NCBI RefSeq assembly: GCF_029338575.1
Contig: NZ_CP119993.1
Coordinates: 992,001 to 1,056,000, forward strand
From: Halomarina halobia
GTDB taxonomy: Archaea; Halobacteriota; Halobacteria; Halobacteriales; Haloarculaceae
Direction of reading: 5' to 3'
DNA length: 64,000 bases
Below the pieces are notes generated by a model that saw only the letters and a list, made by a program, of their open reading frames with translations, did not search any database and was not told where the DNA came from. The position numbers and the translations under genes are program-made. Below, one piece after another: positions 53,299 through 62,990 of the stretch; the stretch's first letter is position 1; each line of letters opens with the position of its first letter.

Positions 53299-55692
53299 CT
53301 AGTCGTCGGTCGCGTCCCGCACTGCTCGCCACACCTTCTCCGGCGTGAGCGGCATCTCCAGGTGATCGATACCGAAGGGACGCAATGCGTCGGTGACTGC
53401 GTTCACGACCGCCGGCGGTGCGCCGATCGTGCCCGCTTCGCCGACCCCCTTCACGCCCAACGGATTCAGCGGCGAGGGGGTGACGGTGCTCGCCAACTCA
53501 AGTTGCGGAACGTGCTCGATCTTCGGGAGCGTGTAGTCCTGAAACGAACCGTTCACGAGGGTTCCGTTGTCGTCGTAGACTGCCCCTTCGTACAGCGCGG
53601 CCCCGATACCCTGTGCGACCCCCCCGTGGATCTGTCCATCGACGATCTTCGGATTGATCTGCGTACCGCAATCGTCGACCGCGACGTAGCGTTCGAAGTC
53701 GACGTCCCCGGTTTGGGGATCGACCTCGACGATGGCGACGTGGGTCCCGAACGACCACGTCATGCCGTCCGGATCGAAGTACGAGGTCGCCTCCAGGCCG
53801 GGCTCCATCCCCTCCGGGAGGTCGGTCGCGAGGTGTGCGATCACCGCGATCTCCGCCAGCGTCAGCGAACGGTCGGGCTCACCCCGAACGACGCAGCGCC
53901 CGCGGTCGAAGGAGACGTCCTCGAGTGGTACGTCGAAGCGGTGGGCTGCGATCCGGCGGCACTTCTCGACGACCTTCTCCGCGCTCTTGACGAGCGCGCT
54001 CCCACCCATGACGGCCGCGCGGCTGCCGAAACTTCCACTCCCGGCCGGGCCGTCTTTCGTGTCCTTACCCTCCGTCACCGCGACCTGCTCGACATCCACG
54101 CCGAGTGTATCGGCGACGACCTGTGCGTGAGTGGTCTCGCTCCCCTGGCCGTGGCTCGCGGTGCCACAGTAGGCGATCACTTCACCGGTTTCGTGGACGC
54201 GGACGACGCCGCTCTCCCAGAAGCTGGATCTGATCGTCGACTCGGGGAGATCCACCCCGAGCAATTTCGAGGCGTTCGTGGGCGCGAAGCCGCCGGGCTC
54301 GATGAAACACGAGAAGCCGATTCCGACGTACCTGCCACGGGTGCGTAGCTCCGCCTGGCGCTCGCGGAACTCGTCGTAGTCGACCATCTCGAGCGCTTTC
54401 TCCAGGGTCCCTTCGTAGTCGCCGCTGTCGTACGTACTTCCGAGCGGCGTCTCGTACGGAAACGCCTCGGGCGGGATGAACTGCGAACGGCGAAACTCGA
54501 CCGGATCCTCGTCGAGTTCGCGGGCGACCAGCTCCATCACACGCTCGATCGTAAATGCGGCCTCGGCTCGCCCCACCCCCCGGTATGGCGCTGTCGGGGT
54601 TGCGTTGGTGAACACGCCGAAACTCTCGAAGTAGATCTCCGGGATCGTGTACTGGCCCGAGAGAAGCGGCCCGAACGTCGTCGCGGCTCCCACGACCCCC
54701 TTCGACGAGAGATCACCACCGATCCCCGCGTACGTGGTGACGGACAGGCCGGAGATCCGTCCGTCGCGTACCGCAACGTCGGCTTCGATGACCTGTCCTC
54801 GACCGTGTTCGTCGGCCTGAAACGCCTCGGTGCGGGTTTCGATCCACTTAACCGGACGTTCGAGCTGCATGGCACAGAACGCAGTCAGCGTCTCTCCCGG
54901 GTAGTACATCGTCTTGCTCCCGAATCCACCGCCGACGTCCGGGGTGATTATGCGTATCTTGCGCTTCGGGTGGTCGAGTACCTGGGCCATCGCCTCCTGA
55001 TGGGTGAACGGAAATTGACTGGGCAGGTGAACCGTCAACTCCTGCGTGACGGAGCTATACTCGGCTACTGCCCCCCGCGGGTCCAGCGCGTTCGGGACGA
55101 TTCGCTGATTTTCGAACTCGAAGCTGAACGTCCGGTCTGCGTCCGCAAATGCCTCAGCCGTTCGTTGCTTATCGCCCGTCTCCCAAGTGAAGGCGACGTT
55201 GTTCTCCGCGCGCTCGTGGATCGAGGGTGCGCTCTCCGCGATCGCCTCCGTCGGGTCGATGACTGCCTCGAGCCGTTCGTAATCCACGCTGATGAGATCA
55301 GTCGCGTGGTGCGCGGCGTACCGGTCCTCCGCGACGACCACTGCGATCGGTTTTCCCTGGTATCTCGCCTTCTCACGCGCGAGGACCGCGTGGTCGGTGT
55401 CGGCGATGTTCGGTACCCGATAGATGTAGGGAATGCTTCCCACACCCGCGTTCTCCAGGTCTGTCGCCGTGTAGACGGCGAGGACCTTCGGGTGACGCTC
55501 GGCTTCGCTCGTATCGATGCTGTTGATACGAGCGTGGGCGAATTGACTGCGGAGAATTGCTGCGTGAACCATCCGTGGTCGCGCTATGTCGTCGATATAC
55601 GTCGCCGTGCCAGTGATCAACCGCGGATCCTCCTGTCGATCGACTTCCTCCCCGATCATGCCATCTGAATCGTCCATCGTGTCGTCTATCAT
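53299..55692 (-). CDS. molybdenum hydroxylase large subunit (CoxL-like, xanthine oxidase family)
   Basis: 797 residues. Aldehyde oxidase a/b hammerhead at the N-terminus (EDPRLITGTATYIDDI), then the molybdopterin domain with G-G-G-F-G-S-K at 254-260, P-Y-R-G-V-G-R at 369-375, CGTASHGQGSETTHAQV, AVDDCGTQINP and the catalytic Glu in KGVGEAGTIGAP. The active-site loop resembles the AYRGAGR of so-called form II enzymes, not the Cys-containing loop of true CO dehydrogenase. It therefore probably hydroxylates an aldehyde or aromatic heterocycle. The other subunits are encoded 2 kb downstream. Confidence 0.93.
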   Translation of the reverse strand: MIDDTMDDSDGMIGEEVDRQEDPRLITGTATYIDDIARPRMVHAAILRSQFAHARINSIDTSEAERHPKVLAVYTATDLENAGVGSIPYIYRVPNIADTDHAVLAREKARYQGKPIAVVVAEDRYAAHHATDLISVDYERLEAVIDPTEAIAESAPSIHERAENNVAFTWETGDKQRTAEAFADADRTFSFEFENQRIVPNALDPRGAVAEYSSVTQELTVHLPSQFPFTHQEAMAQVLDHPKRKIRIITPDVGGGFGSKTMYYPGETLTAFCAMQLERPVKWIETRTEAFQADEHGRGQVIEADVAVRDGRISGLSVTTYAGIGGDLSSKGVVGAATTFGPLLSGQYTIPEIYFESFGVFTNATPTAPYRGVGRAEAAFTIERVMELVARELDEDPVEFRRSQFIPPEAFPYETPLGSTYDSGDYEGTLEKALEMVDYDEFRERQAELRTRGRYVGIGFSCFIEPGGFAPTNASKLLGVDLPESTIRSSFWESGVVRVHETGEVIAYCGTASHGQGSETTHAQVVADTLGVDVEQVAVTEGKDTKDGPAGSGSFGSRAAVMGGSALVKSAEKVVEKCRRIAAHRFDVPLEDVSFDRGRCVVRGEPDRSLTLAEIAVIAHLATDLPEGMEPGLEATSYFDPDGMTWSFGTHVAIVEVDPQTGDVDFERYVAVDDCGTQINPKIVDGQIHGGVAQGIGAALYEGAVYDDNGTLVNGSFQDYTLPKIEHVPQLELASTVTPSPLNPLGVKGVGEAGTIGAPPAVVNAVTDALRPFGIDHLEMPLTPEKVWRAVRDATDD

Positions 55693-55907
55693 GGTTGTGG
55701 GTTGTCGCTCCGGCTTACTGAGCAGCCGTTTAACACTCCCCTGTGCACTCTTCGATCGTCGGTGTATTGAATCCTCCTGGCGTTGTACCGTTCACCGGCA
55801 TCAGCCTACGGCGGATAGTGGATTGAGGGGCCCCCGCAGCTTCGTTCCACCGGAGTTCCCGCGCTACCCCCCGACGGTTGAGAAGCGGTTCGGGAATGGA
55901 GGTCCGC

Positions 55908-56459
55908 TCACTCACGGTTCGCGACCAGCTTTCGCCCCTCGTCGGTCGGTTCGATCTTATACCGGAGGATCCCTCTCTCGACGGCCAGTCCGGCGTCGAC
56001 TATCCGGTTGAACAGGGCTGTACACTGGTAACACGAGTCGCTGAACTCGGTCCGCTCGATGAGCTGGTTCGTCGACGGAAACGTACCGTGTTCCTCCTCG
56101 TACTCGATGACCGCTTTGAGGACGTTCAACGCCTCGATAGAGATTCCGTACTCCCCCAGCAGGCTCGTCTCCTCCTCGGAGAGGGGCGGCACGGCCGATC
56201 GTCCCCGCTCGGTGAGGGTTATTTCGAGGAAGCCGTTGAAGCGATTTCCGTTTCGTCGCAGGTAGTCCAGATCGATCAACCGATCGATTCGGAGCATATA
56301 GGTCGAACAGTCCCACCCCTGTCCCTCCTGGTCCAGCTGGGGGCCGCAGTAGTCGAGGATGTCCGCCACGTAGCGGAATCCTTTGTTGACCGCGGTCAAT
56401 ATCGTGAGATCGATCTCTGAGAGTTCGTCCGACTGTTGTGTTGTTGCGTTCGTTGACAT
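55908..56459 (-). CDS. winged-helix regulator
   Basis: 183 residues. Residues about 15-90 form a winged helix (EIDLTILTAVNKGFRYVADI, YMLRIDRLIDLDYLRRNGNR, FLEITLTERGRSA), with a second HTH-like part (LNVLKAVIEYEEEHGTFPS, QLIERTEFSDSCYQCTALFN). The two-domain layout is like haloarchaeal PhiH1-repressor-type proteins. It starts 1 base after the symporter stop on the same strand, and the large-subunit gene follows 215 bases downstream, so it is likely the local regulator. Confidence 0.78.
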   Translation of the reverse strand: MSTNATTQQSDELSEIDLTILTAVNKGFRYVADILDYCGPQLDQEGQGWDCSTYMLRIDRLIDLDYLRRNGNRFNGFLEITLTERGRSAVPPLSEEETSLLGEYGISIEALNVLKAVIEYEEEHGTFPSTNQLIERTEFSDSCYQCTALFNRIVDAGLAVERGILRYKIEPTDEGRKLVANRE

Positions 56460-56460
56460 A

Positions 56461-57918
56461 CTAGTCGCCTCCTTTGGGCGTAGTGGTGGTCGAAAGCGAT
56501 TCGGTCGATTTGCCCCACCAAGAGCCAGTAATGCGGACGAGGGCGCTCACACTGTAGAACGTGACGAGACTCACGGCACCGGAGATCCAGAGCGTCTGAA
56601 TCTGGGCGTTGATAGGGCTGAAGAACTCCCAGTAGAAGATCGCGACGATCACCGCAGCGATCATGATCACGGTGCCCTCTTTCGTGCCGAATCTGGTGAG
56701 CCAAGAGTCCATCGAGAGGACGAACAGCGGCCCACCCATCGAGAGTGCGAACGCGATCATCTGTGGAAGCGAGCCGGGATACGACGTCGCGAGGAAGATC
56801 GTCAGCACGCCCATGCCGAGGATGGTGATACGGCTGTACCGCAGGAGCTCCCTTCGCGAGTTAATACCGGTGAACCGCTGGAAGAAGTCGCGGGTGACCG
56901 TGTTCGCCACCATCTGGTACATCATGTCCGCGGTGCTCATCGTGGCCGCGATCACGCCGCTGACAGCGAGTGCGCCCAGCCACACCGGCGTTTCCTGGGC
57001 GAGCAGTAACCCGAACGCCTGTGCGGGGTCGTCGGGCGCAACGAGCATACGGGCCCAGAGGCCCAATACCGCACCCATGAGGCCACAGAACCCCACGATG
57101 ACGATCGAGAGCATCCAGCCTCGTCTGACGGTTCGTTCGTTTCGCGCGGCGCTCGCCCGCATCCAGTAGTGCGCCGAGTTCGCGAGCAGGATGTTCAGCC
57201 AGACGAACGTGATGACCGTTCCACCAGCCAGGCCGAAGACTTCCATCGACCCGAACGGGAACGAGAGCATCTCGGGCGTGATATTTTCGCCCACCGTCGG
57301 CAATCCGTGGTTCACGAACAGGTAGACCGGAACTGCGATGAACACCGCCGTAACGACCCAGATCGCCTGGATGAAATCGGTGATGGAGATGCCCCACATC
57401 CCGGCCAGGAGGGCGTAGATCGTGATCGTACCGCCGATCACGATTATCGTGACGGTCGTGTCGGTGCCGAAGGCACCGGCCACCAGCGCACCCGCGCCGA
57501 CGTACTGGAACGCGCCGGCGATGATGCCGAACACCATCGTGGCGACGAGCACCGAGAGCCTGCCGCTCACACCGTACTGGTACTCAAAGTATTCCGCGGG
57601 CGTGTATCCGCCGGTGTAGCGCCAGAAACCGGCCCAGGTGGCCATCACGAGCGCCATTCCCACGACCCAACCCCACAGGAACCAGGCCCCACCGATCCCG
57701 AAGAGGAACCCCATGAGTACGACTGTGGGAACGAACCCCCCGGAGAGGATGATCGCGACCAGACTCGCGCTCGTGATCACGGCCCCCATCTCCCGACCGG
57801 CGACCATGAAGTCGCTCTCGTCGCCTATCCATTTCTTTCCCACGTACAGTGCGATCGCCAGGATTATCACCAAGTATCCAGCGACTATGAGTCCGTATGC
57901 TAGTTCATGACCTGACAT
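56461..57918 (-). CDS. sodium:solute symporter (SSS family)
   Basis: 485 residues from ATG 57918; earlier codons to 57954 are unlikely. About thirteen hydrophobic segments, the N-terminal DFMVAGREMGAVITSASLVA motif, TGGYTPAEYFEYQYG, and the ITDFIQAIWVV and STADMMYQMVANTVTRDFF helices characteristic of SSS carriers. It imports a small organic solute with sodium. A TCTATAATATTG box (about 57953-57942, minus strand) lies near -27. It begins a minus-strand run with the winged-helix and hydroxylase genes, and probably imports their substrate. Confidence 0.92.
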   Translation of the reverse strand: MSGHELAYGLIVAGYLVIILAIALYVGKKWIGDESDFMVAGREMGAVITSASLVAIILSGGFVPTVVLMGFLFGIGGAWFLWGWVVGMALVMATWAGFWRYTGGYTPAEYFEYQYGVSGRLSVLVATMVFGIIAGAFQYVGAGALVAGAFGTDTTVTIIVIGGTITIYALLAGMWGISITDFIQAIWVVTAVFIAVPVYLFVNHGLPTVGENITPEMLSFPFGSMEVFGLAGGTVITFVWLNILLANSAHYWMRASAARNERTVRRGWMLSIVIVGFCGLMGAVLGLWARMLVAPDDPAQAFGLLLAQETPVWLGALAVSGVIAATMSTADMMYQMVANTVTRDFFQRFTGINSRRELLRYSRITILGMGVLTIFLATSYPGSLPQMIAFALSMGGPLFVLSMDSWLTRFGTKEGTVIMIAAVIVAIFYWEFFSPINAQIQTLWISGAVSLVTFYSVSALVRITGSWWGKSTESLSTTTTPKGGD

Positions 57919-58030
57919 GTGATACCCTCGTCCACTATACAATATTATAGACACATAACTTTAACTGATGATCAGGCAGAACGTCCAGCGCAGTCGCCCA
58001 CGAATTGATAGCCAATTGATTGATGGGAAC

Positions 58031-58062
58031 GTATTTATACGCTCACTGTGATCCTTGACCGT
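58031..58062 (+). promoter_or_regulatory. promoter of the thioredoxin-fold gene
   Basis: GTATTTATACG (58031-58041) is centred about 27 bases before the ATG at 58063, consistent with a TATA box and leaderless transcription. Confidence 0.6.
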
Positions 58063-58557
58063 ATGAGCTTAGTAGGCCAGCAAGCACCTGATTTCGAACT
58101 CGAAAGTACGTCCGGAAAGACGGTGACGTTATCGGACACGCTGAGTAATGGTCCGACTGTGATCGTCTTCTTCCGCGGCTACTGGTGTTCGTACTGCCAG
58201 GAACACCTCCGGACGTTCAGCCACCTCAACTACGACCTGTGGCGGCATCTGAACGTGGACATCCTCCCGATCAGCAGCAGTACGGTGCCGGACCTCGTCG
58301 AGATGCGCGACCGGTTCGAGCTCACCCTTCAACTCCTCTCGGACGAGGACCTCGAGGTCACGAGACAGTACACCGACACGGAGGACAACAGCAAGCACGG
58401 AGAGATCCCTGTCCCGTCGACCGTCATCGTCGATACCGACGGTATCGTGCGCTACCAGCAGATCGGTGACGATCCCGCGGACCGAACGTCCGCGAATCTG
58501 GTCCGCCACATCCTCAAGAACGACTTCGAACACCCGTATCCCGAAAAGTACTATTAA
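58063..58557 (+). CDS. peroxiredoxin/AhpC-TSA-type thioredoxin-fold protein
   Basis: 164 residues from ATG 58063. AhpC/TSA start (GQQAPDFELESTSGKTVTLS), the strand IVFFRGYWCSYCQEHL with C42 and C45, and ISSSTVPDLVEMRDRFELTL. The CxxC-like pair in the first helix puts it with redoxin-like peroxiredoxins rather than classical 2-Cys enzymes. Expected to reduce peroxides or protein disulfides in the cytoplasm. It is divergent from the symporter gene and may protect the molybdenum and iron-sulfur enzymes encoded nearby. Confidence 0.87.
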   Translation: MSLVGQQAPDFELESTSGKTVTLSDTLSNGPTVIVFFRGYWCSYCQEHLRTFSHLNYDLWRHLNVDILPISSSTVPDLVEMRDRFELTLQLLSDEDLEVTRQYTDTEDNSKHGEIPVPSTVIVDTDGIVRYQQIGDDPADRTSANLVRHILKNDFEHPYPEKYY

Positions 58558-58832
58558 GACCCTGGGGACGAACGGTTCGACTGATTTTTCAAAACGATCT
58601 CGTACGCACGGTCGCCGCACGTCACGAGGACACGTTGGCACCGTTCGATTGTTATCCCCTACTCCGTTCAGGCACCGGTGGTCGTCGGTGTGGTTCATCT
58701 CTCCACTCCGGAGGCGACACGGACGACTTCGCTACGGCGCCTCGACGATCGAAACGTGCAACCAGTCCAGTCGGACTACGACTACGGTTCAGGGGGCGAA
58801 ATATTCAAGCGTCGACCGTCCAACGGACAGCC

Positions 58833-59690
58833 ATGCTCTTCGGTTTTGCTGTCTGGGACCTGCTCTGTATCGTCCTAGTCTCCTTTTCGGTGTGTGTACT
58901 CGCCACCGCGCTCGCGATCGAGAGCGCTGCGCTCTTTGTCCCGATCATCCTCGTCGTCTTTCCCCGGCTCGTTCCTAGCTTTCCCACCCTTACTACGAAC
59001 GGCGCTGTCGGCCTCACGCTCGTCATCATGGTCTTTGGCCAGACGAGCGCCGTCAGCGGGTACTGGTATCGGGGGCAGATCGACTGGCAGACCGCGAGAG
59101 CGATACTCGTCCTCACGATTCCGTTCGCCGTGTTCGCGCGATTGATCTCGTTTCTGGTACCCTCCTCGTGGCTCCTAGCGCTATTCGCTGTGTTCGTATT
59201 GGTGCTGGCAGTCGTCGTTGCCGTCGCTCACTCTACGCGGTGGGGGTCGACACGTCGCGCGGCCTCTGCCGGGAGTTCGGCGGTAGCCATCCGGATATCG
59301 GCGTTCGATGCGATCGCGTTCAGGGTTTCGGGCCTATTCGCGGGACTCGTCGGCTTCTCGGTGGGGGAGGTCTCGAACACCATTCTGAACGCGAAAAACG
59401 GCGTTCCGATGCAGTTCTCCGTCGGGACGAGCACTCTCGTGCTCTATCTCACGCTCCTCGCCGCGACGCTCACGAACCTCGGCGTGGTTCAGTTCGGCGT
59501 ATTCTCGGGGCAAGAGGTGGTGGTTCCGTGGTATGTCGCGGGGATTATCGCGCCGGTCGTACTAGTCGGCGGCCAGGTAGGGGCGTTTTTCAATAGCCGT
59601 CTCTCCGAGCCGACGATCGCGAAGGCGATGATCGCGACGTACGTGCTCGTCGGCCTCGTCTCGTTGAGCCGGGCCTGGACCCTGTTCTGA
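58833..59690 (+). CDS. TSUP-family (TauE/SafE) transporter
   Basis: 285 residues from ATG 58833; about eight hydrophobic segments. The TauE/SafE hallmark regions are recognisable: ALAIESAALFVPIILVVFP in the first half, LFAGLVGFSVGEVSNTILN and QFSVGTSTLVLYLTLLAATL in the second. TSUP members export sulfite, sulfoacetate or related anions, or carry organic acids. In this island, which also has an alkyl-sulfatase-like enzyme and a HisD-like dehydrogenase, release of a sulfur anion is possible but unproven. Confidence 0.87.
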   Translation: MLFGFAVWDLLCIVLVSFSVCVLATALAIESAALFVPIILVVFPRLVPSFPTLTTNGAVGLTLVIMVFGQTSAVSGYWYRGQIDWQTARAILVLTIPFAVFARLISFLVPSSWLLALFAVFVLVLAVVVAVAHSTRWGSTRRAASAGSSAVAIRISAFDAIAFRVSGLFAGLVGFSVGEVSNTILNAKNGVPMQFSVGTSTLVLYLTLLAATLTNLGVVQFGVFSGQEVVVPWYVAGIIAPVVLVGGQVGAFFNSRLSEPTIAKAMIATYVLVGLVSLSRAWTLF

Positions 59691-59715
59691 GGGACTGTCC
59701 CCACATTCGAGCGAG

Positions 59716-60420
59716 TCACTCCTCGACGAGCGCGACCGGACGTATCGGCGACCCGGTCCCGTCACGGATCGCGAGTGGAAAGCCGACGAACGTGAAGTCG
59801 ACGCCGACGATCCGATCGAGGTTGCGCAAGTTCTCGACGTGCGGGAGGTCGTACTCCTTGCACAGCGTGTGGCAGGGGTACGTCAGGTCGTCCGGGGTGT
59901 CAGGGCTTGGCTGATCGACGCCGAAGTTCGTGACCCCGTTGTCGATGATCCACTGCGTCGCATCGGCACTCAGTCCGGGGTAATTCTCGGAGTACGCCCG
60001 TGTCGGATAGGTATCGTCGTAGTGACCAGTCCGGATGAGCAGGGTGTCGCCGTCGTTCGGGGTGACGTTCGCCCGTTCGCACGCCGTCTCGAGATCCGCG
60101 ACCGAGATGTACTCCCCCGGCTCTCGGTGAGAGACGTCGATCGCCTTTCCGGGCGTGTAGAAGCGTTCGAGCGACAACTGATCGACGGATGCGCCGTCGG
60201 GTCTGTAGTGCCGGGGAGCGTCGACGTGTGTCGGCCCGTGGTCGCACAGCAACAGTGCGTTCGTTTCGAATGTGAACGGCGGTTCGTGACCGAGTTCCCG
60301 TGAGAACACGTGAGCCGTGTCCTCGTGAGAGGTGTCGGTCCAGATCTGGGTTTTCTGATGGGTATGATACACGGGGTGGCCCGAGTAGATCGGCTGGGCG
60401 AGGTCGACAATGTCTACCAT
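59716..60420 (-). CDS. cyclase-family (kynurenine formamidase-like) metal hydrolase
   Basis: 234 residues from ATG 60420. Metal motif H61-G-P-T-H65-V-D67-A-P-R-H71, the HGTHxDxPxH signature of the cyclase family, plus D-T-L-L-I-R-T-G-H and NFGVDQPSPD. Members hydrolyse N-formylkynurenine, isatin, or dehydrate cyclic or hydroxy intermediates. It converges on the TSUP gene, with 25 bases between the stops, and faces the IclR gene at 61.1 kb, its likely regulator. The reaction here is unknown. Confidence 0.88.
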   Translation of the reverse strand: MVDIVDLAQPIYSGHPVYHTHQKTQIWTDTSHEDTAHVFSRELGHEPPFTFETNALLLCDHGPTHVDAPRHYRPDGASVDQLSLERFYTPGKAIDVSHREPGEYISVADLETACERANVTPNDGDTLLIRTGHYDDTYPTRAYSENYPGLSADATQWIIDNGVTNFGVDQPSPDTPDDLTYPCHTLCKEYDLPHVENLRNLDRIVGVDFTFVGFPLAIRDGTGSPIRPVALVEE

Positions 60421-61087
60421 GTGTCGGACTCTCTGTCCGCGATTATCAAGTTTTCTGCTCGGAATCACCCGTTACCGGGCACTCCTCACCGAGGTCGCGT
60501 TCACCGTGCGACCGTCTCCTTGCGTGACGTGCAGCGGTCGCGTTGGTCGCGCTTGACCGCCGAGTCCGGATAGCGGGCGGTCGCGCGCTCTACCGGGCTA
60601 TCACTGACCACGATCACTCGATCCATCCTCTCGTTTTCCGCCGAGTGCCCTCGTCTTTGGATCGTTCCACAAAGTGAAACGATTGTCCATGATTTTTCGT
60701 GGTTTCTAGATGGCCGTCGTACTGTGGCCGGGGCTCTGCTCGAGGGAAATCCCTGACGAGAGCGGACGAATCGTCGGTTCGGGAGGCGGAAGACGTAAGC
60801 ATTACTCGTCGAATTGGTGCGATATCTGTGAGGAATCTTCCCCGTCTGTCGAAGCCGAACGACCAACTCTGTTTCACTGAGTGGACTGGTAACGTGTGAC
60901 AATATAACAGTTAACCGTGTACCCGTCCCTTCAGGCGTGTCCTTCCGAGGGAGGCGGTTGAGGTACCTGAACGCGACAGCCGTCTGCCGCTCTGCAGACG
61001 GAGAGTCGACGACCGACTGCGCGTATTCTCCCGGACGTGTAGCTCTACGAGGAATAGATTTTACTGTGAGGAACGTGATCAAACCCC
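60421..61087. other. intergenic stretch upstream of IclR and cyclase genes
   Basis: About 670 bases with no recognisable gene. It must contain the promoters of the divergent cyclase-family and IclR genes. A weak AT-rich box (AGATTTTACTG, near 61057) lies about 30 bases before the IclR ATG. Confidence 0.45.
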
Positions 61088-61849
61088 ATGACCGAGAATA
61101 AATGGCCGATTCGATCGGTACAGACCTCACTGCAGATTACGAAAGGTCTCAGAGAACTGCAGGATGCGACCATCACAGAGCTCGCAGAGCATCTCGGGAT
61201 TCCAAAGACGACCGTGTTCAATCACCTGAAGACGCTCGAAGAGGAAGAATTCGTCGTGAGAACTGGTGATTCGTACCGTCTGGGGCTGCGGTATCTGGAG
61301 CTTGGAGAGAGCGCGCGCTCCCGGCACGTGCTCTTTCAAAAGGCAAAGCCAGAGGTGCTAAAGCTCGCTCAGGAGACGGGCGAACTCTCTGGGATCAGTA
61401 CGGAGGAGTACGGACAGGGCGTTTTTCTCTTCATCACCGCGGGCGAGAACGCTGTTCGCACGGATACTCGAACGGGGATGCGCGTGTATCTCCACACCTT
61501 CGCGTTGGGAAAGGCGATCCTCGCATACACCCCAGAACAGCGCGTCAAGTGGATCCTCGACCGTTTCGGCCTGCCGGCAATGACGCCGAACACGATTACC
61601 GACCGCGAGACGCTGTTCGAAGAGTTCGAAACGATTCGGGCGGAGGGAATCGCGTTCGACGACGAAGAGCGCGTCAAGGGACTACGAACGGTTGCGGCGC
61701 CGATCATAACGCACAACGAGAGGGTTCTAGGCGCGATCTCGGTCGCTGCTCCCACGAGTAGGATGAAAAACGAACGGTTCAGAAAGGAGATCCCCGAACT
61801 CGTCAAGAACGCGGCGAACGTGGTCGAGCTCGAGATTCGCTATTCGTGA
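61088..61849 (+). CDS. IclR-family transcriptional regulator
   Basis: 253 residues. Winged helix (SLQITKGLRELQDATITELA, LGIPKTTVFNHLKTLEEEEF) and IclR effector domain (YLHTFALGKAILAYTPEQR, GIAFDDEERVKGLRTVAAPI, AISVAAPTSRM). It is divergent from the cyclase-family gene and closes the intact part of the island. It is a paralog of the IclR gene at 41.5 kb, with the same layout but clearly different sequence, so the two halves of the island probably answer to different inducers. Confidence 0.92.
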   Translation: MTENKWPIRSVQTSLQITKGLRELQDATITELAEHLGIPKTTVFNHLKTLEEEEFVVRTGDSYRLGLRYLELGESARSRHVLFQKAKPEVLKLAQETGELSGISTEEYGQGVFLFITAGENAVRTDTRTGMRVYLHTFALGKAILAYTPEQRVKWILDRFGLPAMTPNTITDRETLFEEFETIRAEGIAFDDEERVKGLRTVAAPIITHNERVLGAISVAAPTSRMKNERFRKEIPELVKNAANVVELEIRYS

Positions 61850-62519
61850 GTGTTCGGTCGAACTCCCGGCCGAAATAAGTCGACAACCGAACTAATATGA
61901 CGTTTGAAAGATAGCTTCAGAGGATTGTGAGGGTGAAATCGGCAGACGCAAAAAACTCAGTAATCGGTTTTACTACGTGGAACGCTCTTGTAGCTCGAAG
62001 GGGGTGCTCCTCTATCCGTCCGATGCGTTACGCTTTCACCTTCGGTGCTTGAAACGATGTCTATACCAGACGGTTCCGGTGGTTGTTTCCGCATGACGGT
62101 TAGGTTGGGACTAGGTTTCTGGATAGGAGGGGCTACAAGGGTCTCGAGTATGATTCGTGCATCAAAGAGAGGAGTAATGATCGGTACATCGCGCCTTCGA
62201 AATCGATCCAGCACCGTAAATTACAGTAGTTGGGGGAAGTGCTACCCCAAGTTGATAAATGGATCTGAGCCCGATAGCATACCTCACTAACGGACTGTTC
62301 ACCCTCTCATCGACACATTTCGCGATATCAGGTGGACCACGGTTGGCAGTCCACGGACGGATCCAGCTCCGTAACACAATTACGATTGTTATGACGATGT
62401 CTGGTGCAGCGCCTCTTCAACCGGTGTTCATTCATCGAGTGCTCTACACGGTCGATAAAGAGTATGTCAGTACACAGCATGGTCTGTAGAAAACATTAAA
62501 ATTATCTACCCGATAAATA
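61850..62519. other. gene-free stretch
   Basis: About 670 bases. Open frames are short and show no motifs. The sequence is AT-richer than the preceding genes, especially near 62480-62530. Confidence 0.5.
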
Positions 62520-62990
62520 TGAGTTTAGTGAATCGTATTACCCAGGTTCCTGTCAGAGAACTCCAACTGGCACTCGACGAGGTTGAAGCAGAGAAGCTGG
62601 TACAGGGCCGGACGGCGGCAACACCGTACAAAGCAGTATCTCGCGAACAGAACTCGCTAAATGATGTGAAATCAGGACCGGACGAACTCTAGCTGACTCA
62701 AGTTGTTCCTCTTTGAGCCGCTTGAGTCAGCTCTCTACGACGAGTGCCGAAGAGGTCGGCCGCGAAAACCCAGCGAAAGCGGCCGACACAGCTGGAAGAA
62801 ACGCTACACGAACCACCGATAGAAGCGGGGGACGACGTGCCAGCGACTGCATCGGCGCGTCGTTCAGCAGACCTCGACGAATTCGACGGAAAACGCGAAT
62901 ATGTGGTGGGATATGGCCGCCACAGTAGTCGGCATCGACTCGATGAAGAAGTCGGTGCAGGTGGAACCGCGTCGTTTCCGTGCGACCTGC
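62520..62990 (+). pseudogene. IS630-type transposase remnant
   Basis: From ATG 62520: ITQVPVRELQLALDEVEAEK matches the start of haloarchaeal IS630 transposases (compare the remnant at 42545). Frame changes follow; a downstream stretch reads RGRPRK in one frame and LEETLHEPPIEAGDD, the linker before the DDE domain, in another. Several frameshifts and stops make it non-functional. Terminal inverted repeats could not be located. Confidence 0.65.

Noticed and set aside
52101..54348. Long open frames antisense to the MMSDH gene and to the hydroxylase large subunit
   Set aside because: No motifs, and they lie entirely within strongly conserved genes on the other strand.
53299..55692. Large subunit as a true aerobic CO dehydrogenase
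   Set aside because: The active-site loop is P-Y-R-G-V-G-R and lacks the Cys-containing CO dehydrogenase motif.
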